64,000 bases of DNA from Rhodobacter sp. (GTDB taxonomy: Bacteria; Pseudomonadota; Alphaproteobacteria; Rhodobacterales; Rhodobacteraceae). The stretch spans positions 1 through 64,000 of the forward strand of contig JAIXRW010000049.1 in NCBI GenBank assembly GCA_027484985.1, given 5' to 3'. A program made the position numbers and the translations under genes. Shown piece by piece: positions 15,005 to 23,249 of the stretch (its first letter is position 1; each line of letters starts with the position of its first letter). Under the pieces are notes generated by a model. The model was not told the DNA's origin. It ran no database searches and was given only the letters and a program-made list of their open reading frames with translations.

Positions 15005-15814
15005 TCACAAGCCCCGAATGACCCCCCGCGCCGCCGTGGTCAACGGCCCCAGCGTTTCCGACAATATCGCGATCCGGTCAAACCGCGCAGGGTCGCGCCC
15101 CACCGCCGCCCGCAAGGATGCCCCCCAGACCTGCCGCAATTCCGTGCCGATGTTAAACTTTCGGACCGCCGATTCCCGCACGATCCGCGCCCTGTCGGCA
15201 GGCGCGATCCCCGATCCGCCATGCAGCACCAGCGGCAGGCCAGGCACCGCCGCACCAATCGCCTGCAAGGCGCCAATGTCGATTGCCGCCACGCTATCTG
15301 TCATCAGATGCACATTCCCGACAGACACCGCCAAGGCATCGATCCCCGTCGCGGCCAGTGCCGCCGCCTCGGCCGGATCGGTCGCCTGCGACGGCTTGCC
15401 CCCCGCATAGCCCACCACACCCAATTCGGCCTCGACCGACACGCCCGCCTGACGCGCCATTTCCACAACACATTGCGTCACCGCGATATTCTCGGCCAGC
15501 GGCAGCGCCGATCCATCATACATCACCGATGTAAACCCCGCCTGCACCGCGCGCAGACAGGTCTCGAACCCCTCGCCATGGTCCAGATGGCACACCACCG
15601 GCACGCTCGCCGCCTCGGCCAGATGCCGGAACATCGCCCCCAGCACCGGCAGCGGCGTATAGGCCCGCGCCCCCGGCCCCGCCTGCAAGATCAAGGGCCG
15701 CCCCTCGGCCTCGGCCGCATCGACAAAGGCGCGCGCATCCTCCCAGCCCAGCACGACCAGCCCCGCCACCGCCCGTGGCCCCCCCAGAACATCGCGCAGG
15801 GTGGCCAGCGTCAT
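15005..15814 (-). CDS. Class II fructose-bisphosphate aldolase-family protein, IolJ-like
   Basis: This 269-residue zinc-dependent class II aldolase is of the KbaY/GatY/IolJ type. Metal ligands are visible in VCHLDHGEGFE and in LHGGSG, and the second-shell region is VEAELGVVGY. Because its ATG overlaps the iolB stop by four bases (ATGA), the most likely job is cleaving 2-deoxy-5-keto-gluconate 6-phosphate to malonate semialdehyde and DHAP, the last aldol step of inositol breakdown. The protein is slightly shorter than typical members. The role is inferred from context; the family is visible in sequence. Confidence 0.8.
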   Translation of the reverse strand: MTLATLRDVLGGPRAVAGLVVLGWEDARAFVDAAEAEGRPLILQAGPGARAYTPLPVLGAMFRHLAEAASVPVVCHLDHGEGFETCLRAVQAGFTSVMYDGSALPLAENIAVTQCVVEMARQAGVSVEAELGVVGYAGGKPSQATDPAEAAALAATGIDALAVSVGNVHLMTDSVAAIDIGALQAIGAAVPGLPLVLHGGSGIAPADRARIVRESAVRKFNIGTELRQVWGASLRAAVGRDPARFDRIAILSETLGPLTTAARGVIRGL

Positions 15815-16650
15815 TTGAACTTCGCGATCATGTCCTTGATGCCGGGGATCGTCTCGATCTGGTCGGCATGTTCGGGCTGGAAATACTGCACCAGCGGCCG
15901 CTGCGTCAGCCCGCCAAGAATGGTGAAATAATACATCTCATATCCCGGCAACACGCAGCAGGGGTGATAGCCGCGATCCACGCAAATCGTTGATCCGTCA
16001 ACGATATGATAGGCGTCCCCCGCCTTGCCCTCTTCGCGCTGCATCATCTGCAACCCCGATCCATGCGCCGGATTGAAGCGGAAGTTATACACCTCGTCAT
16101 GCCGCGTCTCGATGGGCAGCCGCTCGGTATCATGCTTGTGCGACGGAAAGCCCGACCAGCCCCCCGCCCCCACGGTATAAAGCTCGGACACCAGCAAACG
16201 CCCCACGCGGCCATGGTATTTCTGGCCTAGGATATGCTTGATCTTGCGATGGGTTTTCGTCTCGTCCGACCCGTATTGCACAGGGTCGATATCCGCCGCC
16301 CGCACCGCAAAGGGCGCGAAAACATCGTCACATTTCGCCCCTGCCACGAAACATTCCGTATCCGTCTCGGCCACGATCCGCGCCTCGGCCCCCGTGGGCA
16401 CATACACCCCTTCCGGCTCGCCATCCCAGACGTTACGCACCCGCTGGCCGATGCCTGCAAAAACCTCGGGGCCCACGGCCACTGTCACCCGCCCCGTGGC
16501 CGGAACCACGCAGGTCTCATACCCCTCGACGCGACTGAAAAAGCTTTCGCCCGCCTTCAGTTTCACGATGTTGAAATAGCACAAAGGCACCAGCGGATGA
16601 TCCGCCGCAATGATCGCCCGGTTGCCATTGTCATGGGGCGCTATGTGCAT
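15811..16650 (-). CDS. iolB: 5-deoxy-glucuronate isomerase
   Basis: IolB converts 5-deoxy-D-glucuronate to 2-deoxy-5-keto-gluconate in myo-inositol catabolism. The 279-residue double cupin shows the characteristic metal site region GGWSGFPSHKHD and ETRHDEVYNFRFNPAHGSGLQMM, then DRGYHPCCVLPGYEMYYF. The start MHIAPHDNGNR at 16650 lies inside the end of iolC (20-bp overlap), so the two are tightly coupled. The aldolase gene follows with an ATGA overlap. This is the most diagnostic gene of the cluster and anchors its assignment to inositol. Confidence 0.93.
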   Translation of the reverse strand: MHIAPHDNGNRAIIAADHPLVPLCYFNIVKLKAGESFFSRVEGYETCVVPATGRVTVAVGPEVFAGIGQRVRNVWDGEPEGVYVPTGAEARIVAETDTECFVAGAKCDDVFAPFAVRAADIDPVQYGSDETKTHRKIKHILGQKYHGRVGRLLVSELYTVGAGGWSGFPSHKHDTERLPIETRHDEVYNFRFNPAHGSGLQMMQREEGKAGDAYHIVDGSTICVDRGYHPCCVLPGYEMYYFTILGGLTQRPLVQYFQPEHADQIETIPGIKDMIAKFK

Positions 16651-17629
16651 GTTCCTGCTCCCTGATGAACGCATCCAATGCGGCTCGGTCCGGCATGGCG
16701 GGCGCGCAACCGAACCCCGCAACCACCATCGCCGCCACCGCAGACCCTTGCCGCACCGCGGCCTCCAACCCCTCGCCCCGCGCCAGCGCGGCCAGCGTTC
16801 CGGCCAGAAACCCGTCGCCAGACCCCAACGGTTTCAAGGGGTTGACCGCAAACACCCCGCAGCGGAACGACCGCCCCGCGACAAAGGTTTCCGACCCTGC
16901 CGCCCCCATCTTGTAAATCGCCGCAGGCAAGCCTGCGGCAAAGGCGCGGCCCTGCGCCAAGCCGCCCGCCAGCAGCCCGAACTCCTCGTCATTGCCGACG
17001 ACCAGATCGCACAGACCCGCCGCATCGCCGCAGACCGCCCGCGCCTCGGCCTCGCTTGCCCAGCTATAGGCGCGGTAATCAAGGTCGATCACCGTCACCG
17101 CCCCCGCCGCCCGCGCCCGCTCCAGCGCGCGAAACACCGCGCCCCGCGACGGTTCCGCCGCCAGCGCCGTGCCCGTCACCACCAAGGCGCCGGTGGCCGC
17201 GAAATCCACCGCCTCGGCATCCGCCGCCGTCAGCGCAAAATCGGCCGCATGGTTGCGATACAGCACCCCCTGCAAGCCCTCGATCCGCGTTTCGGTAATG
17301 GCAAGCGATGTGCGCCGCCCCTCGCCCACCACCCGCAGATACCGCGCCCCGATGCCATAGGCCGCCATCTGCCCCTGCACAAAGCGCCCTACCGCATCCT
17401 CCGAAACGCAGGTCAGCAGATCGACCCCCGCACCCAACCGCGCCAGCCCCGCCGCGATATTTCCCGCCGATCCGCCAAGGCACGAACGGAACAGACCGCT
17501 GGCGCCAATCGCGCTTCCCGCCGGTTCGGCGTAAAGGTCCAGTCCCGCCCGCCCCAGCACGACAAAGCGGTCCAGCCGCAAACGCCGGGCGATTTCGTGA
17601 TCCAGCATCGCAACCCCGTTGCCATCCAT
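16631..17629 (-). CDS. iolC: 5-dehydro-2-deoxygluconokinase (PfkB family)
   Basis: This ribokinase-family kinase of 332 residues shows the PfkB first motif GGSAGNIAAGLARLG and the second motif with the catalytic base in NPLKPLGSGDGFLAGTLAAL. The canonical DTxGAGD position reads LGSGDGF, so the DTTGAGD motif is diverged but the catalytic Asp is kept. Together with iolB it phosphorylates 2-deoxy-5-keto-gluconate for the aldolase. The frame opens at 17665, but that codon lies inside the LacI-type operator, so the ATG at 17629 (or 17608) is the likely start. It lacks the C-terminal DUF2090 domain that many proteobacterial IolC proteins carry. Confidence 0.85.
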   Translation of the reverse strand: MDGNGVAMLDHEIARRLRLDRFVVLGRAGLDLYAEPAGSAIGASGLFRSCLGGSAGNIAAGLARLGAGVDLLTCVSEDAVGRFVQGQMAAYGIGARYLRVVGEGRRTSLAITETRIEGLQGVLYRNHAADFALTAADAEAVDFAATGALVVTGTALAAEPSRGAVFRALERARAAGAVTVIDLDYRAYSWASEAEARAVCGDAAGLCDLVVGNDEEFGLLAGGLAQGRAFAAGLPAAIYKMGAAGSETFVAGRSFRCGVFAVNPLKPLGSGDGFLAGTLAALARGEGLEAAVRQGSAVAAMVVAGFGCAPAMPDRAALDAFIREQEHAHSAP

Positions 17630-17649
17630 CGCCCCAAGGATTAACGATA

Positions 17650-17665
17650 TTGCAACCGGTTGCAA
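17650..17665. promoter_or_regulatory. LacI-family operator between iolC and the dehydrogenase gene
   Basis: TTGCAACCGGTTGCAA is a perfect 16-bp palindrome with the central CG typical of LacI/GalR-family sites. It lies in the 53-bp gap between two divergent genes, so one bound dimer could block both. A nearly identical site precedes the lacI-type gene at 21820. Confidence 0.85.
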
Positions 17666-17682
17666 TCATTCTCGGGGCATCC

Positions 17683-18789
17683 ATGCGCAGCATCGGAATC
17701 GGCATCATCGGCGGCGGCTACATGGGCAAGGCCCATTCGGTCGCCATGGCAGCGGTCGGTGCCGTGATGAACACGCAACTCCGCCCCCGCCTTGATATGA
17801 TAGCAGCCAGCACAGCCGAAAGCGCCGCCCGCTACCGCGACGCCTACGGTTTTGCGCGCTCGACCGGCGATTGGCGCGAACTGGTTAACGATCCGTTAAT
17901 CGAAGCCGTGGTCATCGCCTCGCCACAGGAATTCCACCGCGACATCGCCCTTGCCGCCTTTGCGGCGGGCAAGCCCGTGCTCTGCGAAAAACCCCTCGGC
18001 GCCAGCCTTGCGGACGCCATCGCCATGACCGAAGCCGCCGAAAAGTCGGGCCTTCCCAACATGGTAGGCTTCAACTACATCCGCACCCCCGCCAGCCAGT
18101 ATGCCCGCCACCTCATCGCCAGCGGCGAAATCGGTCGCGTGGTCTGGTTCCGCGGCGAACATACCGAAGACTTTGACGCCGACGCCACCAAGCCCGCCTC
18201 GTGGCGCAATCAGGGCGTGGCCAACGGCACCATGGGCGACCTGTCGCCCCATATGATCAACGCAGCCCTCGCCCTGATCGGCCCGATCTCCAGCCTTGTG
18301 GCCGATATCGAAACCGTCCACCCCACCCGCCCCGGCCCCACCGGCCCCGTCCCCGTCACCAATGACGACCAAGCCCAGTTCCTGTGCCGCTTTGCCAATG
18401 GCGCGATGGGCCATCTTTCGTTCAGCCGCGTGGCGACAGGCCGCAAGATGGGCTATGCCTATGAAATCACAGGCACAACCGGCGCCATCCGCTTTGATCA
18501 GGAAGACCAGAACGCCCTCTGGCTCTATAAATCCGAAGGCCCCGCCGCCACCCGCGGTTTTTGCAAAATCCTGACCGGACCCGACCACCCCGATTACCTG
18601 CCCTTCTGTCAGGGCCCCGGCCACGGCACCGGATATCAGGACCAGATCATCATCGAAGCGCGCGATTTCCTGACCGCCATCGAAACCGGCAAACCGGTCT
18701 GGCCCACCTTCCGCGATGGTCTTTCCGTCATGCAGGTGATCGACGCCGCCCACCGCTCCCACGCCTCCAGACAATGGGTAACCCTATGA
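17683..18789 (+). CDS. Gfo/Idh/MocA-family oxidoreductase, probable inositol dehydrogenase
   Basis: This NAD(P)-dependent dehydrogenase has 368 residues. It has the Rossmann motif GIIGGGYMGKAHS at the N-terminus, the family lysine in the EKP motif (VLCEKPLGASLADA), and the catalytic region GDLSPHMINAAL with the D-x-x-x-H pair. It is divergent from iolC across the shared operator and overlaps the next gene by ATGA. In an inositol cluster the natural role is IolG (myo-inositol 2-dehydrogenase) or a scyllo/epimer-specific relative; sequence alone does not separate these. Confidence 0.85.
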   Translation: MRSIGIGIIGGGYMGKAHSVAMAAVGAVMNTQLRPRLDMIAASTAESAARYRDAYGFARSTGDWRELVNDPLIEAVVIASPQEFHRDIALAAFAAGKPVLCEKPLGASLADAIAMTEAAEKSGLPNMVGFNYIRTPASQYARHLIASGEIGRVVWFRGEHTEDFDADATKPASWRNQGVANGTMGDLSPHMINAALALIGPISSLVADIETVHPTRPGPTGPVPVTNDDQAQFLCRFANGAMGHLSFSRVATGRKMGYAYEITGTTGAIRFDQEDQNALWLYKSEGPAATRGFCKILTGPDHPDYLPFCQGPGHGTGYQDQIIIEARDFLTAIETGKPVWPTFRDGLSVMQVIDAAHRSHASRQWVTL

Positions 18790-19670
18790 TCCGTATCGGA
18801 AACGCCCCCTGCTCGTGGGGTGTCGAATTTGCCGACGATCCGCGCAACCCCACATGGCAAAAGGTGCTCTCAGACTGCGCCGCCGCGGGCTATAAGGGGA
18901 TCGAGCTTGGCCCCATCGGCTTCATGCCCGAAGACCCCGCCACCCTGGCAGACGGCCTTGCGCAGCACGACCTAACCCTCATCGGCGGCGTGGTCTTTCG
19001 CCCCTTCCACGACCCTGCCAAGTGGGACGAACTGCAAGACGCCGCCCGCCGCACGTGTGCCTCGCTCACGGCACACGGGGCCAAACACCTTGTGCTGATC
19101 GACAGCATCGCCCCCGCCCGCGCCCCCACCGCCGGCCGCGCGGCCGAGGCCGTGCAGATGGACGCCGCCGACTGGGCCGCCTTCACCAACCGCTTCCGCG
19201 AGATCGCGAAAATGGGCACCGATCACGGTCTGACCGTCGGCATCCACGCCCATGCCGCAGGCTTCATGGATTTCGAACCCGAGCTGGAACGTCTGCTGGG
19301 CGAAATTGACGAAAGCCTGCTGAAAATCTGCTTCGACACCGGCCACCATTCCTATGCGGGCTTCGACCCCGTGGCCTTCATGCGCCACCACATAAGCCGC
19401 ATTTCCTACATGCACTTCAAAGACATAGACCCTGATGTCAAAGCCGTGGCCGTGGCCAACCGCACCGGCTTTTACGATGCCTGCGCGAACGGCATCTTCT
19501 GCAACCTCGGCCAAGGCGATGTCGATTTTCCGGCCGTGCGACAAGTCCTGCTCGACGCGGGCTTCACCGGATGGTGCACCGTCGAACAGGATTGCGATCC
19601 CGCAGGCACCACCTCGCCGGTTGACGATGCCCGTGCCAACCGCGAATACCTCGCCTCCATCGGCTTCTGA
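18786..19670 (+). CDS. Sugar isomerase/dehydratase-like TIM barrel (IolE/MocC type)
   Basis: The 294-residue protein belongs to the xylose-isomerase-like TIM barrel superfamily (AP endonuclease 2 fold). It starts IGNAPCSWGVEFADDP; the probable metal ligands are in GYKGIELGPIG, HAHAAGFMDFE, CFDTGHHSYAG, and CTVEQDCDP. Such proteins act as inosose dehydratase (IolE), inosose isomerase (IolI) or the rhizopine protein MocC. It starts inside the upstream dehydrogenase gene with an ATGA overlap and is followed after 11 bp by a second dehydrogenase, so a dehydrogenation-then-dehydration pair is likely. The precise reaction is open. Confidence 0.82.
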   Translation: MIRIGNAPCSWGVEFADDPRNPTWQKVLSDCAAAGYKGIELGPIGFMPEDPATLADGLAQHDLTLIGGVVFRPFHDPAKWDELQDAARRTCASLTAHGAKHLVLIDSIAPARAPTAGRAAEAVQMDAADWAAFTNRFREIAKMGTDHGLTVGIHAHAAGFMDFEPELERLLGEIDESLLKICFDTGHHSYAGFDPVAFMRHHISRISYMHFKDIDPDVKAVAVANRTGFYDACANGIFCNLGQGDVDFPAVRQVLLDAGFTGWCTVEQDCDPAGTTSPVDDARANREYLASIGF

Positions 19671-19681
19671 AAGGACAGACC

Positions 19682-20836
19682 ATGCGCCTCAATTGGGGAA
19701 TGATCGGCGGGGGTGAGGGCAGCCAGATCGGCCCCGCGCACCGCATCGCGGCCGGAATGGACGGCCTTTTCACCTTTGCCGCTGGCGCGCTTGACGCCGA
19801 CCCCGCACGGGGCCGCGACTTTGCCCAACGCCTCGGCGTTGCCCCCGACCGCGCCTATGGCGACTGGCAGGAAATGCTGGCGGGCGAACGTAACCGCCCC
19901 GACCGGATCGAGCTTGTCACCGTGGCGACCCCCAACGCCACCCACTACCCCATCGCCAAGGCCTTCCTGCAAGCGGGCTTCCACGTCCTTGTGGAAAAGC
20001 CGATGACCGTGACAGTCGAGGAATCCGAAGACCTCGTCCGCACCGCAAAAGCGGCAGGCCGCATCTGCGCCGTGAACTATGGCTATACCGGCTATGCCCT
20101 TGTCCGGCATATGAAAGCCATGGTCGCACGCGGCGATATCGGCAAGGTCCGCCTTGTCGTGGCCGAATTTGCCCATGGCCACCACGCCGATGCCGCCGAT
20201 GCCGACAACCCCCGCGTCCGCTGGCGCTATGACCCCGCGCAGGCGGGCGTTTCTGCCCAGTTTGCCGATTGCGGCATCCACGCCCTGCACATGGCCAGCT
20301 TCGTGCTGGGGCAAGAGGCTGAAAAGCTGCAAGCCGATTTCGCCTCCTGCCTGCCCGTCCGCACGCTGGAAGATGACGCCATGGTCAACCTGCGCTTCTC
20401 GGGCGGCACGGTGGGGCGGCTTTGGACATCCTCGGTCGCCATCGGCCGCCAGCACGGGCTGACCATTCAGGTCTTTGGCGAAACCGGCGGTCTGCGCTGG
20501 GCGCAGGAACAGCCGAACCAGTTGCATTACATGCCGCTCGGCAAACGCCTGCAAATCATCGAACGCGGCGAAGGCAACCTGTCACCCGAAGCGGATCGCG
20601 CAAGCCGCGTCACCGTGGGCCATGCCGAAGGCATGCCCGAGGCTTTTGCCAATATCTACCGCGACTTGGCCGATACGATCACCGCGCTCAACGCCGGAAA
20701 AACGCCCGACCCCGCCGCCAACCTGTTCCCCAAGGCGGAAGACGGCCTGCGGTCCATCGCCGCCATCCACGCGGCAGTCGCCTCGGCCAAGGCTGGCGGC
20801 ACATGGACCGACGCCCGCCCGCCCATGTTCCGCTAG
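19682..20836 (+). CDS. Gfo/Idh/MocA-family oxidoreductase, second copy
   Basis: This 384-residue NAD(P)-dependent dehydrogenase has the glycine-rich motif GMIGGGEGSQIGPAHR, the EKP motif in VLVEKPMTVTVEE, and FADCGIHALHMASF as the catalytic D-x-x-x-H region. It is longer than the first copy, and its motif GGGEGSQIG resembles the IolW/IolX-like and sugar-inositol epimer dehydrogenases. Its stop overlaps the stop of the convergent repressor gene by three bases (CTAG). It probably oxidises a second inositol isomer or an intermediate; this is inferred from the cluster. Confidence 0.82.
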   Translation: MRLNWGMIGGGEGSQIGPAHRIAAGMDGLFTFAAGALDADPARGRDFAQRLGVAPDRAYGDWQEMLAGERNRPDRIELVTVATPNATHYPIAKAFLQAGFHVLVEKPMTVTVEESEDLVRTAKAAGRICAVNYGYTGYALVRHMKAMVARGDIGKVRLVVAEFAHGHHADAADADNPRVRWRYDPAQAGVSAQFADCGIHALHMASFVLGQEAEKLQADFASCLPVRTLEDDAMVNLRFSGGTVGRLWTSSVAIGRQHGLTIQVFGETGGLRWAQEQPNQLHYMPLGKRLQIIERGEGNLSPEADRASRVTVGHAEGMPEAFANIYRDLADTITALNAGKTPDPAANLFPKAEDGLRSIAAIHAAVASAKAGGTWTDARPPMFR

Positions 20837-21810
20837 ACGGGGGGGCGCAGCGTGCCCCGCTCGACCAGCGCACAGGGATAAACCCGCACCTCCGGCGCCT
20901 TGCCGGGGGTCCGCAAGCCGGCAGCCAGCATATCCAGCACGCCCGCCACGATCTCGGCAAAGGGTTGGCGTATGGTGGTCAGGCGAAACGTCTCCCACCC
21001 CGCCATGGCCATGTCGTTCAACCCGACCAGCCCCACATCGCGCGGCACCTCGCGCCCCGCATCGCGCAGCGCCGACAGCGCGCCGATCGACAGCACATCG
21101 TCGCCCCCGAAATACCCTTCGCACAGATCGCCCAACTCGCCCTGCATCGCCGCGCGCCCCGCCCCAAAGGAATAGGCCCGCGCAAAGGTGCAACGCACAT
21201 CGCCCGCCACGGCGCGAAACCCCGCCAAGCGGTCCTGGGTCGAGGTTGCAGCCTCGGGGCCGCCCAGAAAGCCCAGCCGCCTGTAACCCCGCGCCAGCAG
21301 CACCTTGGCCGCCAACTGCCCGGCCGCGACATTGTCGATGGCGGCAACGTCCACTCCCGACTCTCCCGCCACGCGGCCAAAAGCCAGCACCGTGGGCAGG
21401 CCCGCATCGCGGAACGCCCGCGCAAAGGCCGTGGGCAGCGTTGATGACGCCACGATCACCCCGTCCACCGAATATTGCCGCACCAACCCGACCGACCGCG
21501 CAGGGTCAACCTCGTCGGTCAGGTTCACCAGCAAGGGGCGCAGGCCCCGTTCCTGCAAACCCCGCGTGAACAGATCGAAAATCTCAAGGAAAGCAGGGTT
21601 CTGAAAGTTGTTCGACACCAGCCCGATCAGCCCCGTGCTGCGTGTCGTCAGGCTGCGGGCCAGCAGGTTCGGCCGATAGCCCAGCGCCTCGGCCGCCGCC
21701 AGCACCCGCGCCCGTGTGGCGGGCGCAACCGATGCCCCTTCGGTAAAGCTGCGCGATACCGCCGACCGCGACACCCCGGCCCGTTCGGCCACATCCTTCA
21801 GCGATACCAT
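20833..21810 (-). CDS. LacI-family transcriptional repressor of the inositol-type cluster
   Basis: The 325-residue repressor has an N-terminal helix-turn-helix (SLKDVAERAGVSRSAVSRSF) and hinge helix ending GYRPNLLARSL, followed by a periplasmic-binding-protein-like sensor domain. A frame extends to 21825, but this would run into the palindrome TTGCAACCGCTTGCAA (21820-21835), so the ATG at 21810 is the better start and the palindrome is its operator. The same palindrome lies between iolC and the dehydrogenase gene, which makes this repressor the controller of both arms and of itself. The inducer is probably an inositol-pathway metabolite (inference). Confidence 0.92.
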   Translation of the reverse strand: MVSLKDVAERAGVSRSAVSRSFTEGASVAPATRARVLAAAEALGYRPNLLARSLTTRSTGLIGLVSNNFQNPAFLEIFDLFTRGLQERGLRPLLVNLTDEVDPARSVGLVRQYSVDGVIVASSTLPTAFARAFRDAGLPTVLAFGRVAGESGVDVAAIDNVAAGQLAAKVLLARGYRRLGFLGGPEAATSTQDRLAGFRAVAGDVRCTFARAYSFGAGRAAMQGELGDLCEGYFGGDDVLSIGALSALRDAGREVPRDVGLVGLNDMAMAGWETFRLTTIRQPFAEIVAGVLDMLAAGLRTPGKAPEVRVYPCALVERGTLRPPV

Positions 21811-21819
21811 GGCCCGTCC

Positions 21820-21835
21820 TTGCAACCGCTTGCAA
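21820..21835. promoter_or_regulatory. LacI-family operator, autoregulatory
   Basis: TTGCAACCGCTTGCAA differs from the perfect site at 17650 by one base. It ends 10 bp before the repressor start codon, so binding would block transcription or initiation of the repressor gene. Confidence 0.8.
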
Positions 21836-21975
21836 AAAATTTTGTCCGCTGGCTATGCTATGTCTGGCCAGCGCCGCTGTTCCAGTTGTTTTTGCTGCAT
21901 AATCCCGTTTCGCAGGCCAAGCGGGCCGCAGGGAACCGCAATCGCCCGTCAGCGTTTTCCCCACAGCCATACCCG

Positions 21976-22413
21976 ATGGAGCCCCGCTTGACCCTGCCCG
22001 CCCCAGCCCGCCCCGCCCGTATCCTGATTGTCGAGGATGAATTCCTGATCGCCATGACCGCCGAAACCGAATTGTCGGCTGCCGGGTTTGTCGTGGTGGG
22101 CAAGGCCGCGACCCATGACAGGGCGCTTGAACTTGCCCGCAGCCTGCGGCCCGATCTGGTGGTGATGGATGTCCGCCTCGGCCCCGGCCGTGACGGGATC
22201 GAGGCCGCCATCACCTTGCGGGCGGAACTCGATCTTCCCGCTGTCATCGCCTCCGGCAGTTTCGATGACGAAAACCGCAAGCGCGCCGTCCCCGCCGCAC
22301 CGCTGGCATGGCTGCCAAAGCCCTATTCCGGCGAAGATCTTGTCGCCACCGTGACCCGCGCCCTTGCCAGCCTTTGCGCCGTCCGTCAGGCGCAATCGCT
22401 CGACTGCCCGTAA
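21976..22413 (+). CDS. Stand-alone response regulator receiver
   Basis: This 145-residue CheY-like receiver has no output domain. The acidic pair is in ILIVEDEFLIAM, the phospho-acceptor in LVVMDVRLGPGRDGIEA, and the switch lysine in WLPKPYSGEDLV. Strand beta-4 ends ASGSFDD, in a style typical of PhyR-neighbour and alphaproteobacterial single-domain receivers. The hybrid kinase at 23250 is the nearest candidate partner. Frame upstream is open but belongs to the antisense of the lacI-type gene, so the ATG at 21976 was chosen. Confidence 0.88.
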   Translation: MEPRLTLPAPARPARILIVEDEFLIAMTAETELSAAGFVVVGKAATHDRALELARSLRPDLVVMDVRLGPGRDGIEAAITLRAELDLPAVIASGSFDDENRKRAVPAAPLAWLPKPYSGEDLVATVTRALASLCAVRQAQSLDCP

Positions 22414-23249
22414 CGGGGAACCGCAGCGTAAAGGCCGCACCGCTTGGCCAGCGCGGCACAGGTTTCAATGGAAACCGTCGCTGCCGTCACGGTCTGCGGC
22501 GGCCTGCCCGGCAGCGCCCTGATCGGCATTGCCGTGCCGAACAGCCAAGCCCGCCCGCAAAACGCCGCGTGTAATGCGGGTGGGTCAGCCGTTCTTCCTA
22601 CTATTCTGTGCCAAGGTGCCCCCCGCGACAGGGTCGCGTTGCCAATGGCGCACGTCCGCTCAGGCGCTGCGAACCGTCACCAGCCCGGTCTGCGGATCGA
22701 TCACCACGCCCAGACGCGCCAGTTCCTCGTTCAATGCCATCGTCTCGGCCCGCACGGCCAGACGGCCCGATGTGCCATGGTTGGGGCTTTGCCCGACAGT
22801 CAGCGCCTTTGTCGGCCGGACATCATGTTTCGACAGGTCCTGTCCCTGCCCCGCTTCCAGAAAATCAACCAGCAACTCGCCCAACATGTCCGCCCGACCC
22901 GACCCAAAGCCACCACTTTACCAACGCCACTTCGGCGCATGGCGAAGTATAGCACAGTTCAGGCGGGTCCAACGCAAACCTAGGTCTGTTATCCATACGT
23001 AAGGATGTATCAAACCATCCTTATCTTGGAACAATTATCGCATAAAGCACGTCAAACACCCCTTGTTCTACTTTGGGTTGCGCCTCGACCACCAAAAGAT
23101 CATTCCGGTGACCGAAATGTGCGAATTTGATTTGAAACAATGAATCTATCCGGCAAACACTGTCTCATCGGCTCATCTTTACTGCGGCACTCTGCCGCGC
23201 CCTGTACCAGTGCGCCCGCCGTATCGGGCATCCCCCCAGAGACTGGTGA
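22414..23249. other. Long low-information gap with one small ORF
   Basis: About 840 bp between the receiver and the hybrid kinase. Apart from the doubtful small ORF at 22660-22887, nothing is recognisable. GC content drops visibly at 22980-23110, where AT-rich DNA should hold the kinase promoter. The lower GC and lack of coding structure suggest decayed or acquired DNA. Confidence 0.4.
22660..22887 (-). CDS. Possible small protein or gene remnant
   Basis: This 75-codon frame starts MLGELLVDFLEAGQGQDLSK and ends with a plausible soluble segment, ALNEELARLGVVIDPQTG. Composition looks protein-like rather than the Arg/Pro-rich noise of antisense frames. No family was recognised, the Shine-Dalgarno signal is weak, and it lies in the otherwise empty gap before the hybrid kinase. 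It may be a genuine small gene or the tail of a decayed one. Confidence 0.35.
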   Translation of the reverse strand: MLGELLVDFLEAGQGQDLSKHDVRPTKALTVGQSPNHGTSGRLAVRAETMALNEELARLGVVIDPQTGLVTVRSA

